Shown here: positions 15,890 to 23,188 of the stretch, piece by piece
Position numbering within the stretch: position 1 is the first letter of the stretch
Layout of the letters: every line of letters begins with the position of its first letter
DNA from: Desulfohalobiaceae bacterium
GTDB taxonomy: Bacteria > Desulfobacterota > Desulfovibrionia > Desulfovibrionales > Desulfothermaceae
Direction of reading: 5' to 3'
Assembly (NCBI GenBank): GCA_021737615.1
Contig: JAIPDR010000015.1
Span: 1 to 34,426 of the forward strand
Length of the DNA stretch: 34,426 nt
Program-made: the position numbers and the translations under genes
Notes under the pieces: model-generated
The model's input: the letters and a program-made list of their open reading frames with translations, nothing else
Told to the model about the DNA's origin: nothing
Databases searched by the model: none

Positions 15890-16525
15890 TTATTGCTTGG
15901 CATCGGGATTTTTTTGGACCTTTTCCCGCAAGGATTGCAGCATTTCCTGCGCTGTTTTTTTTACTAAAATTTCATGGAACTGCTTCCGGTAATTGTTTAT
16001 CAGGCTGACCCCCTCCACGTAAACATCGTAAATCTTCCAATCTCCGTTTCTTAAAACCAGGCGATAGTCAACCGGAATGTGCTCCCCTTCGTGTTGGATC
16101 ACTGTTTTGACTTCGGCTTTTCTCGAGGAAAAAACGGTTTCATCCACCACCCGGACTTTATCCGATGAATACCCCTTGATGTCCTCGAAGTGTTCGACAA
16201 TCTTCCCGAAATAATTTGTCTCGAGCAGCCGGGTGTACAGGTCTACGAACTCATTCTGCTGCTTTTCAGTCAGTTTCTGCCAATGATGGCCCAGACTCAT
16301 CCTGGACATGATCCTGAAATCGAAGATTTCGTTGCCCAGATCCCGCAAGGTCTTTTTCAGCTCCGGACTGGAAGCACAATCGGTTTCACAGATATCCGAA
16401 TTTTGAAAGGCCTTCAGGACCCGGTCGACATAGGCGGAAATTCGTTCGGCAGGCTCATCCGCATGCGATGGTCCCGCCCAGAACAGCCAGCATACACTCA
16501 ACAAAAGAATGACTCGCTTGCGCAT
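15890..16525 (-). CDS. mlaC: MlaC, periplasmic phospholipid shuttle
   Basis: This 211-residue protein has a signal peptide (MRKRVILLLSVCWLFWAGPSHA, shown in part by its hydrophobic core LLLSVCWLFWAG) and the Ttg2D/MlaC fold. Visible family markers are FRIMSRMSLGHHWQKLT, a Tyr/Arg-rich FVDLYTRLLETNYF helix, and VDYRLVLRNGDWKIYDV near the C-terminus. It ferries phospholipid between MlaA and the inner-membrane MlaFED complex. GGGAG lies upstream of ATG 16525, 22 bp after mlaD. Two Cys (CETDC) near residue 48 could form a disulfide in the periplasm. Confidence 0.93.
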   Translation of the reverse strand: MRKRVILLLSVCWLFWAGPSHADEPAERISAYVDRVLKAFQNSDICETDCASSPELKKTLRDLGNEIFDFRIMSRMSLGHHWQKLTEKQQNEFVDLYTRLLETNYFGKIVEHFEDIKGYSSDKVRVVDETVFSSRKAEVKTVIQHEGEHIPVDYRLVLRNGDWKIYDVYVEGVSLINNYRKQFHEILVKKTAQEMLQSLREKVQKNPDAKQ

Positions 16526-16547
16526 CTTTTCTCCCTGTCAGTCTATG

Positions 16548-17003
16548 TTAGTCCTTAACATTTCCAAATACATACTTGCTGACAAGCTCTCCAATATCGA
16601 TAGGGGGCTGAGTATCCAGGATCATCTCGCCCGGTTCCAGATACATGCCCGACCCTCCGGGAGATATGCTGATGTACTTGTCTCCTATCAATCCGCTGGT
16701 CTTGATTGAGGCCATGGAATCGTCACTTATCTTGATCTCCTTGTCGATCTTCATGGTCACAATGGATACAAAGTCTTCTTTGTCCAGGGTGATCCTGGAA
16801 ACCTGCCCCACTTTCACTCCGGAGATACTGACCTCATTTCCGGTCCGCAACCCGGTTACCGAGGTGAACCTGGCTTTCAAGGGGAAATACTCCGCACCGA
16901 GGAGTTCCACCTTGCCCAGCTTGACGGTCAAATACCCGACACAGAGAAGAGAAAGAACGACGAATATCCCGACACTTGTTTCCACGACATACTGCTTTGA
17001 CAT
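16548..17003 (-). CDS. mlaD: MlaD, MCE-domain substrate-binding subunit
   Basis: From ATG 17003 the protein is 151 residues: a short cytoplasmic start (MSKQYVVETSVG), one membrane helix (FVVLSLLCVGYLTV), then a single MCE domain (FTSVTGLRTGNEVSISGVKV to GDKYISISPGG). In E. coli a hexamer of MlaD sits on MlaE and channels lipid. The start is set by the GAGGG in the end of mlaF and by the family N-terminus; the frame extends upstream to 17048, but those residues overlap mlaF. Its ATG is 1 nt past the mlaF stop, suggesting translational coupling. Confidence 0.92.
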   Translation of the reverse strand: MSKQYVVETSVGIFVVLSLLCVGYLTVKLGKVELLGAEYFPLKARFTSVTGLRTGNEVSISGVKVGQVSRITLDKEDFVSIVTMKIDKEIKISDDSMASIKTSGLIGDKYISISPGGSGMYLEPGEMILDTQPPIDIGELVSKYVFGNVKD

Positions 17004-17004
17004 A

Positions 17005-18237
17005 TTACCCTCGCTGCTTCCATTGAACACAACCAAGATCAAGAACATGTCTGCTCTGCGACAGAGCCTCGGCGACGAAATCCTGAAACGGGAGCGCCTT
17101 TGTTCCTGGAGAAGTTCCGATCTTCAGCCTGAAGTTGACGCATTGGGCGCCGTTATCCGCCTCATGGATAAAATCCAACTGATCGAGCTCTTTCTTCACC
17201 TTGTCGGACAGGGCAGGGATATCCTGCGATCCTCCCGGCATTATCCCGACCAATAACTTTTGACTGTAACGGCCGGCCAAACCGTTTTTTTCAGAGACAC
17301 TTCTTAGAAAGACCCCGGAAATACGGGCCAGGAGCTTATGCGCGGTAATCAAACCGAGTTCTTCCTTGACTCCTTCTATATTGTCGATAACCAAAAGGAC
17401 CAAGGTAAACTCCTGGTCATCGGGAAAAGCCGCATAGAACGTAGCCAAATCCGATTCCAAAGCCTTTCCGGTATTTAACGAGATGACCCTGTTTTCCAGT
17501 TCCTGTTGGCTGTCAATAAATTCGCGAACTACAGCGTGCGGATTGTGTTCCAGTTCCAGGGGATTGCCCTGAAACACCACCTGCCCTTGATCGATGAGAA
17601 TAATCCTGTTGGAGACATAGAATACATCAGGAACGTCATGACTGACAAGAATTCCGGTAAAACCGAACCGTTTCTGATTGTCCACGATCATGGCCAGGAC
17701 ATTGATCTTTCGCACCGGATCGAGGCCGGTGGTCGGTTCGTCAAAGAGAACGACCTGTGGCCTGGTGACCAGAGCCCTGGCCAGGGCGACTCGTTTCTGC
17801 ATGCCTCCGGAGACTTCGGCCGGATACTTTTCTTCGCTCCCGGTCAATTCCAGAAAATCGATCTTTTCCTGAACCCTTTTGTGTATCTCCTTTGGACTGA
17901 ACGTCGACCCTTCCTTGAGGGGCAGCCCGATATTATCATAGATATTCATGGAATCAAAAAGGGCATTGCTTTGAAACATGAAGTTCACCTGCTGTTTCAT
18001 CTGCGTTCTTTCCTTCCTGTCCATCTTTGAAAGATCCCGGCCCTTGTACAGGATTTCTCCTTCATCAGGAAGCATCAGCCCCATGATCAGCTTCAGCGTG
18101 ACACTCTTGCCGACCCCGCTTTTCCCAAGCAGAGTCGTGACCTCAGCCGGATAGATGGACAGGTCTACTTTGTCCAGGACAACTTTGCTCTCAAATCGTT
18201 TGGAAACCTTTTTAAACTCTATCAAGGGTTCGGTCAT
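17005..18237 (-). CDS. mlaF: MlaF, ABC ATPase with a degenerate GGDEF-like C-terminal extension
   Basis: From ATG 18237 the protein is 410 residues. Residues 1-245 are a complete ABC ATPase: Walker A GKSGVGKS (38-45), signature VSGGMQKR (142-149), Walker B VVLFDEP (162-168), switch His200. MlaF normally ends there (about 270 residues). Here another 150 residues follow, with the pattern of a diguanylate cyclase domain: TLVLLVIDNIEGVKEELG, then LLARISGVFLRSV, then RYSQKLLVGIMPG where an active enzyme has RYGGDEFxxLLPG. The catalytic signature is lost, so it is probably a sensor or interaction domain. An in-frame GTG at 18273 is also possible; neither start has a clear Shine-Dalgarno sequence and both follow a strong hairpin. 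No mlaB (STAS partner) gene is present. Confidence 0.9.
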   Translation of the reverse strand: MTEPLIEFKKVSKRFESKVVLDKVDLSIYPAEVTTLLGKSGVGKSVTLKLIMGLMLPDEGEILYKGRDLSKMDRKERTQMKQQVNFMFQSNALFDSMNIYDNIGLPLKEGSTFSPKEIHKRVQEKIDFLELTGSEEKYPAEVSGGMQKRVALARALVTRPQVVLFDEPTTGLDPVRKINVLAMIVDNQKRFGFTGILVSHDVPDVFYVSNRIILIDQGQVVFQGNPLELEHNPHAVVREFIDSQQELENRVISLNTGKALESDLATFYAAFPDDQEFTLVLLVIDNIEGVKEELGLITAHKLLARISGVFLRSVSEKNGLAGRYSQKLLVGIMPGGSQDIPALSDKVKKELDQLDFIHEADNGAQCVNFRLKIGTSPGTKALPFQDFVAEALSQSRHVLDLGCVQWKQRG

Positions 18238-18274
18238 AACGAGTAGAATATCGAGGTAAAAAACAATTTTCACT

Positions 18275-18326
18275 ATATCAGTTTTGCGCCTTTAAAAAGG
18301 AATGTTTAAAGGCGCAAAACTGATAT
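18275..18326 (-). promoter_or_regulatory. Perfect 22-bp inverted repeat between mlaE and mlaF
   Basis: Positions 18275-18296 and 18305-18326 are exact reverse complements around an 8-nt loop, beginning ATATCAGTTTTGCGCC. In the mla mRNA this is a very stable stem right at the mlaE stop. A T-rich stretch (GTTTTTT) follows about 10 nt beyond it, so it could act as an attenuator or an intra-operon processing or stability element. The mlaF start lies 38 nt past the stem. Confidence 0.75.
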
Positions 18327-19132
18327 TACAGCAAGAACGAAGTCAGGACATAATCGCTGATCAAAACACAGACACAGGAGATAACTACGGCAGAGGTCGT
18401 GGCCTGACTGACCCCTCTGGCCCCGTGCCGTTCACTGCGCAGATGGACATTAAAGCCTTGGTAACAGCAGACAGTAACCACGAGCAGACCAAATACGAAC
18501 GATTTATAAAATCCGCCGCTTATATCCTGTATGGTCACCATATCCGACATTCTGGAAAAGTATATTGCGGAATTGATGTTCAAAAGCAGAACTCCTGAAA
18601 CATAGCCGCCGATTATGCCGATAACATCGAAAAGGGCCGTCAGTAATGGAAAAGACAGTATCGAAGCGGCAAACTTCGGGCTGATCAGGTAACGGATCGG
18701 ATTGATATCCATGGTCACCAGGGCATCGATCTGTTCGGAGATCCTCATGATCCCTATTTCAGCGGTCATGGCCGAACCGGCCCTGGCCACGATCATGATC
18801 GCAGCCAGGACAGGACCCAATTCCCTGATGATGGACAGAGCTACCGCCCCCCCAAGCAGGCCTTCGGAACCGAACTTGACCAGGGTGTAATAGCCCTGCA
18901 GGCCAATGACCATCCCGGTGAAAAGCCCCACCAAAAGGATGATAAACATGGATTTGGCCCCGATGAAATAGATCTGCTTCAATATCTTCCCGAACTGAAA
19001 GGGCAGGACAAAAAGAAGGCCGAGCCCGTTCAGAAAAAAAAGGAACATGGACCCGAGCCGGCGGATGATCCTGATCATGCCGCGGCCGATAACACCAAAG
19101 AGATTCAAGTATTCCAAGCTTATCGATCCCAT
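18326..19132 (-). CDS. mlaE: MlaE, permease of the Mla lipid ABC transporter
   Basis: This 268-residue inner-membrane protein has an N-terminal amphipathic helix, about five membrane segments and the MlaE/YrbE signatures GMVIGLQGYYTLVKFG and RAGSAMTAEIGIMRISEQIDAL. It pairs with MlaF and MlaD to move phospholipid between the inner membrane and the periplasmic carrier MlaC. GGAG lies 9 nt before ATG 19132. It is the first gene of the minus-strand operon, and apbE diverges from it. Confidence 0.95.
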   Translation of the reverse strand: MGSISLEYLNLFGVIGRGMIRIIRRLGSMFLFFLNGLGLLFVLPFQFGKILKQIYFIGAKSMFIILLVGLFTGMVIGLQGYYTLVKFGSEGLLGGAVALSIIRELGPVLAAIMIVARAGSAMTAEIGIMRISEQIDALVTMDINPIRYLISPKFAASILSFPLLTALFDVIGIIGGYVSGVLLLNINSAIYFSRMSDMVTIQDISGGFYKSFVFGLLVVTVCCYQGFNVHLRSERHGARGVSQATTSAVVISCVCVLISDYVLTSFLL

Positions 19133-19263
19133 TGCGCAACACTCCGCATGACTTCAGCCTGTTTGCTTTGCTCAGCAGTTTGTACTCTTTTTCAGGGCCT
19201 CGGTCAAACCTAATCCATGCTTTTTGAACAATATACCCCCGCAGAGACAGTACATTGAAGACC

Positions 19264-19293
19264 TTGACAACACGGTCAAACATGACGTATGTC
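19264..19293 (+). promoter_or_regulatory. Candidate apbE promoter with a small dyad
   Basis: TTGACA (19264-19269) is followed 18 bp later by TATGTC (19288-19293). The -10 lies inside the dyad TGAC-GTAT-GTCA (19283-19294). Transcription would begin about 50 bp before the apbE ATG. The -10 is poor. Confidence 0.3.
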
Positions 19294-19350
19294 AGGATTG
19301 TTCACTCTCAAGGATGGTGCTTAGATGCTAGAGACACAAGGTGGTTGATC

Positions 19351-20388
19351 ATGGCGACTGTAAGCAGAATGAGTCGAAGATCGTGTTTGAAGCTTATCGG
19401 GGCTCTCGGTCTTGGGGTATCCGCCCCGGACCTTTTTTTCGAACCAGCTCGGTCCCTTGCCGAACCAGCCCGGCATACTGTTGCCAGGACATTACCCTTA
19501 ATGAACACCCTGGTTTCCATTACTGTCTGCGATGCATCACGGGATCTGGCGGAAGAGTCTCAGGAAGCGGCCTTTCAGACTATGAAGGACCTGATCCCCA
19601 TTTTCAACCGCTTCGATCCAGAAAGCCGGATCAGCCGGCTCAATGTCTCCGGAAAACTGAACGATGTCCCCCCTCACTTTCTGCAGGTCCTTGAAACCTC
19701 GCAGGATCTCTTCTACCAAAGCGGCAAGGTCTTCGACATCACCGTGCTTCCCCTGCTCGAAAGACAGCAAGAAAGCGTCGCCAAAACCGGCAGGCCGCCG
19801 CAAATTCAAGAAATTCAGGATATGCGCAAAAGCCTAGGCTTTGAAAAAATAAAGTTCGGTCCGGGAAAAATCGTTTTTGCCCATGCAGGGGTCAGGATCA
19901 CGTTAGACGGAATCGCCAAGGGCTATATCGTGGATCAGGCGGCCAGGACCCTGGAAAAACACGGTGTAAAATCCGCCTTGATCAACGCCGGGGGTGATAT
20001 CCGGGCTATCGGCGGCAAGGGTCCTGTGCCCTGGCAGGTAGGACTTCGGGATCCGCTCGATCGCAGACAGCATGTCCAGATCTTCAACCTGGCGCACATG
20101 GCCGTGGCCACATCTGGCAACTATGAAAACTACTTCGATCCTCTGGCCAGACACCACCATATCATCAATAAAGATCTCGGTGATTCGCCCCGACGGACAA
20201 TCAGCGCCACTGCAGTAGCCCGGACCGCGATGATGGCTGATGGCCTCTCCACTGCGATGTTTCTGGCCGGCCCGAAAAAAGGCCTGAAACTGATCGAATC
20301 TCTGCCCGGGGCCGAGGCCCTGGTCATGACCCGGGGAAGCCGGATTTTCAAGTCCTCCGGCTGGAATCAGTTTGCCGCGAGAGGCTGA
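19351..20388 (+). CDS. apbE: ApbE, FAD:protein FMN transferase, Tat-exported
   Basis: From ATG 19351 (AAGGTGG just upstream) the protein is 345 residues. The N-terminus has a twin-arginine signal, MSRRSCLKLIGALGLG, so it is folded with flavin before export to the periplasm. ApbE motifs follow: MNTLVSITV, LDGIAKGYIVDQAA, NAGGDIRAIGG, the ATSGNYENYF strand, a HHHIINKDLG loop and MMADGLSTAMFLAG. It covalently attaches FMN to Thr/Ser of target proteins such as Rnf or Nqr subunits; no target gene is in the window. A longer in-frame start at 19255 exists, but its extra residues look non-coding. Most ApbE proteins are lipoproteins; the Tat form is a common variant. Confidence 0.93.
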   Translation: MATVSRMSRRSCLKLIGALGLGVSAPDLFFEPARSLAEPARHTVARTLPLMNTLVSITVCDASRDLAEESQEAAFQTMKDLIPIFNRFDPESRISRLNVSGKLNDVPPHFLQVLETSQDLFYQSGKVFDITVLPLLERQQESVAKTGRPPQIQEIQDMRKSLGFEKIKFGPGKIVFAHAGVRITLDGIAKGYIVDQAARTLEKHGVKSALINAGGDIRAIGGKGPVPWQVGLRDPLDRRQHVQIFNLAHMAVATSGNYENYFDPLARHHHIINKDLGDSPRRTISATAVARTAMMADGLSTAMFLAGPKKGLKLIESLPGAEALVMTRGSRIFKSSGWNQFAARG

Positions 20389-20601
20389 TGCCTTCCCGCC
20401 GGCTGTACATCATGAAGGCTTAACGTCCAGGAAGAGCCCACTGTGGACAGCGGTACGCATTCTGTACTATAAATCAGCAACTTTTGTGAAACTTCCCGTA
20501 AGGCATTGAAGTTTCTGACTCGATCTAACTGGCAATTATGGACTTCAACCCAGTTACATAATAGCCTGGCTAAATATCTTATATAAATTAATCAATTATA
20601 T

Positions 20602-20628
20602 GTCAGATTTGCCAGAGGCAAATCTGAC
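20602..20628. terminator. 12-bp perfect hairpin shared by convergent apbE and the 209-residue gene
   Basis: GTCAGATTTGCC (20602-20613) and GGCAAATCTGAC (20617-20628) form a perfect stem with a 3-nt AGA loop. It touches the TAG of the minus-strand gene (20628-20630). AT-rich flanks on the minus side make it a plausible terminator for that gene, and possibly bidirectional. The rest of 20389-20601 shows nothing recognisable. Confidence 0.6.
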
Positions 20629-21257
20629 TATTGTCTTGAATGAGGCCGGGGCACGACCCGCAGTTCCGCCCACCCGCTCTTAACCTGTCTGCATATAGCT
20701 GCCTGGGATTCGGGGACCGCCCGCTCCCCGTCGCTTTCCACCCTGAAAAACCCTTTCCAAACTTCCTCTGGCAGACTGTCGCTGAAAAAAACGGCGCTTT
20801 CCTCTCCGCTTAAAAGCACCCCTTGTTTGAGAAGCCCTGGCCCCAGCTCCCGGGCCGGAAAATTATAGAGCTTGACTTTGAGCACTCCCTTCTTCTTTTC
20901 CTGGTTCAGAGACGGCTTGGAGGCGCAGCTGATGGACTCCCTCATCTGGGAATAATAGCCCTGCCTCCGGAAACAGGCTCCGATCAGACCCGGCATGGCC
21001 GCAGAAAGGGACAGCGAGCTGTGGTCAGTGTTCACGGTTTTTCGCAGGTCATCGACAGGCTGATTGTCCAGGAAAATGGTCTGGAGCCGGGTCTGGATAT
21101 AATCTTCCGGGATCTGCAGGTCGCACTGCAGGATCTCCTGCAGAGTGCTTCCCAGCATTATCGGCAAGTAAACTCCCTGCCTGAGCAAAGGAAAAAATTC
21201 CGCTGTCAGTTCAGGATCGATCCTGAATTCATAGCGGACCAAGGTTGTGTTCTTCAT
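20628..21257 (-). CDS. Unrecognised 209-residue protein in tandem with aldehyde:ferredoxin oxidoreductase
   Basis: I do not recognise the family. The protein starts MKNTTLVRYEFRIDPELTAE, has no signal peptide or membrane helix, and seems a soluble alpha/beta protein. It contains IPEDYIQTRLQTIFLDNQPV, a few scattered Cys (about residues 44, 94 and 111) with no metal-binding pattern, and a basic C-terminus. AAGG lies before ATG 21257. It is 62 bp downstream of the oxidoreductase gene on the same strand and ends at a hairpin, so the two probably share a transcript. Phrases such as FLDNQPVDDL suggest a beta-grasp-like segment, but too weakly to call. A role in cofactor insertion, maturation or electron transfer for the oxidoreductase would be a guess from position. 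Confidence 0.7.
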   Translation of the reverse strand: MKNTTLVRYEFRIDPELTAEFFPLLRQGVYLPIMLGSTLQEILQCDLQIPEDYIQTRLQTIFLDNQPVDDLRKTVNTDHSSLSLSAAMPGLIGACFRRQGYYSQMRESISCASKPSLNQEKKKGVLKVKLYNFPARELGPGLLKQGVLLSGEESAVFFSDSLPEEVWKGFFRVESDGERAVPESQAAICRQVKSGWAELRVVPRPHSRQ

Positions 21258-21319
21258 TTCTTTACCTTATCCGGTCTGCGCCGGCGGACCAGAATTCCAC
21301 AGGCGCAGGCCGGATATCC

Positions 21320-23053
21320 TCACCAGTTAAAGACCTGATCCAGTTCCGCGTCCGGGACGTCGAAGACCGTGGCGTGGGGATCCAGGGCTTCTCTTTTGAA
21401 GTATCTCGGCAAACGGTCGTCCTGGACCGTAAAGCCCGCAGCCTTGTTAAAGTCCCGCTCCGTCTTTAGAATTTTCTTGCCCAGTTCGGTGACGTCATTC
21501 GTGTCCAGCTTCAGGCCGTAACAGGTGTTGACCAGGTCGATCATGGCCTGGAAGGTCTCCGGCTGGTCGAGGACCGGAAAGGCCACGAACAGGCACATGC
21601 CGGTGGAGTCCACGACTGCCGTGGCGATCTGCAGGTTTCGGGAAAGCTCCGCCTGCCCCTGGGGTTTGAGCGGATCCACGTCGCCGCCGACCTTCATGAT
21701 GTTCGCAGCCACGGCATAACCGGCTGTATGGTCCCCTCCCATGGGCGAGGTGGCATAGGTCACCCCGATGCCCTTGACCGCTCTGGGGTCGTAGGCCGGC
21801 AAGGCCTGGCCCTTGACCACCGGGGCCTTTTCCATTCCAAAAGCCTTGGCGGTCACTGCGGCCCCGCTGCCAAGAATCCTGCCCAGCGGCGTCCCCTCAC
21901 CCACCTCCTTGACCAGCTCTATGGCCCGTTCGCCGTCGCCAAACTCCAGGAGTCCGGCCTCCATGGCCACTCCGATGGTCGCTCCCATTTCAATGGTGTC
22001 CAGGCCGAAGTCGTCATCCAGCCGGTCCAGCTGGGCGATCACATCCAGATCGGAAATAGCGCAGTTGCCCCCATGGGCCCAGACCGTCTCGTACTCCGGC
22101 TGTTTGGTCAGATAGTTGCCGTCCTTGTCCACATACACCCCGGAGCAGCGGATGACGCAGCCGCGATGACAGCCGTGGGTCGGGTTTCCGCCCCGCTTGC
22201 TTTCCAGCTCAGCCTGGGCCTCTCCGCTGATCTTCTCGGCCCCCACAAACTGTCCTGTCTTGAAGTTGTAGGTGGGATAGCCCCCGGCCTCGTTGATAAT
22301 ATTGGTCAAAACATTGGTCCCGTAGGCAGGCAGACCTTCGCCGGTGACCGGGTGTTTTTTCAGGCCTTCTCCGAAGAGCCTGTTGGCCTTTTTAAAACCT
22401 TCCGGATCTTGAGGCTGTCTGGCTTTGGTCCCGGTTCCGTCCAGGATGATGCACTTTATCCCCTTGGAACCCATGACCGCTCCGACCCCGCCGCGACCGG
22501 CATGACGCGTGGGCCTGCCTTCAGGATCGGTGACCGCAACCGTGGAGTTGGCCATCCGCATCTCCCCGGCCGGACCGATGCTGAGCATGGACCCGTTCTT
22601 CTGGTACTCCCCGATAAACCTGTCCATGAGCTGATAATTGGTGAACATCTTCAAATCATTGTCTTTCTCGATCTTGACCCCGTCCTTGCTCAGGCGCAGG
22701 ACATAGAGGTCCTCGTTCTGCCTGGCTCCCTCCAGGACAATAGCGGCGTAGCCGAGTCTGGCCAGGACCTGGGCCCCCTGCCCTCCGGCGTTGGCTTCCT
22801 TGATCCCGCCGGTCAATGGACTCTTGCAACCCACGGACAAGCGTCCTGAATTGACCGCCGCAGTCCCGCTCAAAAGCCCGGGGGCGATCACCAGCTTGTT
22901 CTCCGGCCCCAGGGGATGGCAGTCCGCAGGTACTTCCTTTGCGATCAGAGTCGAAGTCAACCCCCGGCCCCCCAGTCCTGCATATTGCCCCAGGGCCTCT
23001 TCCCTGGCCTTGACCTCCTGACCGCTGACATCGATCCGCAAGATCTTGTCCAT
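21320..23053 (-). CDS. aor: Aldehyde:ferredoxin oxidoreductase family (tungsten/molybdenum bis-pterin enzyme)
   Basis: This 577-residue cytoplasmic enzyme belongs to the AOR family, which oxidises aldehydes to acids with ferredoxin, or the reverse. The N-terminal half has pterin-binding signatures: LGGRGLTSTLI (27-37), PGLLSGTAAVNSGRLSVGCKSP and RHAGRGGVGAVMGSKGIK (183-200). The 4Fe-4S ligands are C295, C299 and C303 in HGCHRGCVIRC, plus C487 in STGMC. GATSPMGGDHTAGYA-like residues appear as TSPMGGDHTAGYA. AAGGAGG precedes ATG 23053. The length is slightly below the 605 of archaeal AOR. The substrate is not readable; with acs upstream in the window, acetaldehyde/acetate interconversion is conceivable. 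The 209-residue gene follows. Confidence 0.94.
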   Translation of the reverse strand: MDKILRIDVSGQEVKAREEALGQYAGLGGRGLTSTLIAKEVPADCHPLGPENKLVIAPGLLSGTAAVNSGRLSVGCKSPLTGGIKEANAGGQGAQVLARLGYAAIVLEGARQNEDLYVLRLSKDGVKIEKDNDLKMFTNYQLMDRFIGEYQKNGSMLSIGPAGEMRMANSTVAVTDPEGRPTRHAGRGGVGAVMGSKGIKCIILDGTGTKARQPQDPEGFKKANRLFGEGLKKHPVTGEGLPAYGTNVLTNIINEAGGYPTYNFKTGQFVGAEKISGEAQAELESKRGGNPTHGCHRGCVIRCSGVYVDKDGNYLTKQPEYETVWAHGGNCAISDLDVIAQLDRLDDDFGLDTIEMGATIGVAMEAGLLEFGDGERAIELVKEVGEGTPLGRILGSGAAVTAKAFGMEKAPVVKGQALPAYDPRAVKGIGVTYATSPMGGDHTAGYAVAANIMKVGGDVDPLKPQGQAELSRNLQIATAVVDSTGMCLFVAFPVLDQPETFQAMIDLVNTCYGLKLDTNDVTELGKKILKTERDFNKAAGFTVQDDRLPRYFKREALDPHATVFDVPDAELDQVFNW

Positions 23054-23188
23054 GCCGCACCTCCTTGAAAAAGTTTTCTTCAGGGAAATAAATAGATTTC
23101 AATAGGCAAAGTTACAAGAGTTTCAGGCAGGATGCAAGCAAAAACTGGAATCTTTGACATGCAAGGCGCAAATGGTTACTTCATTTTC

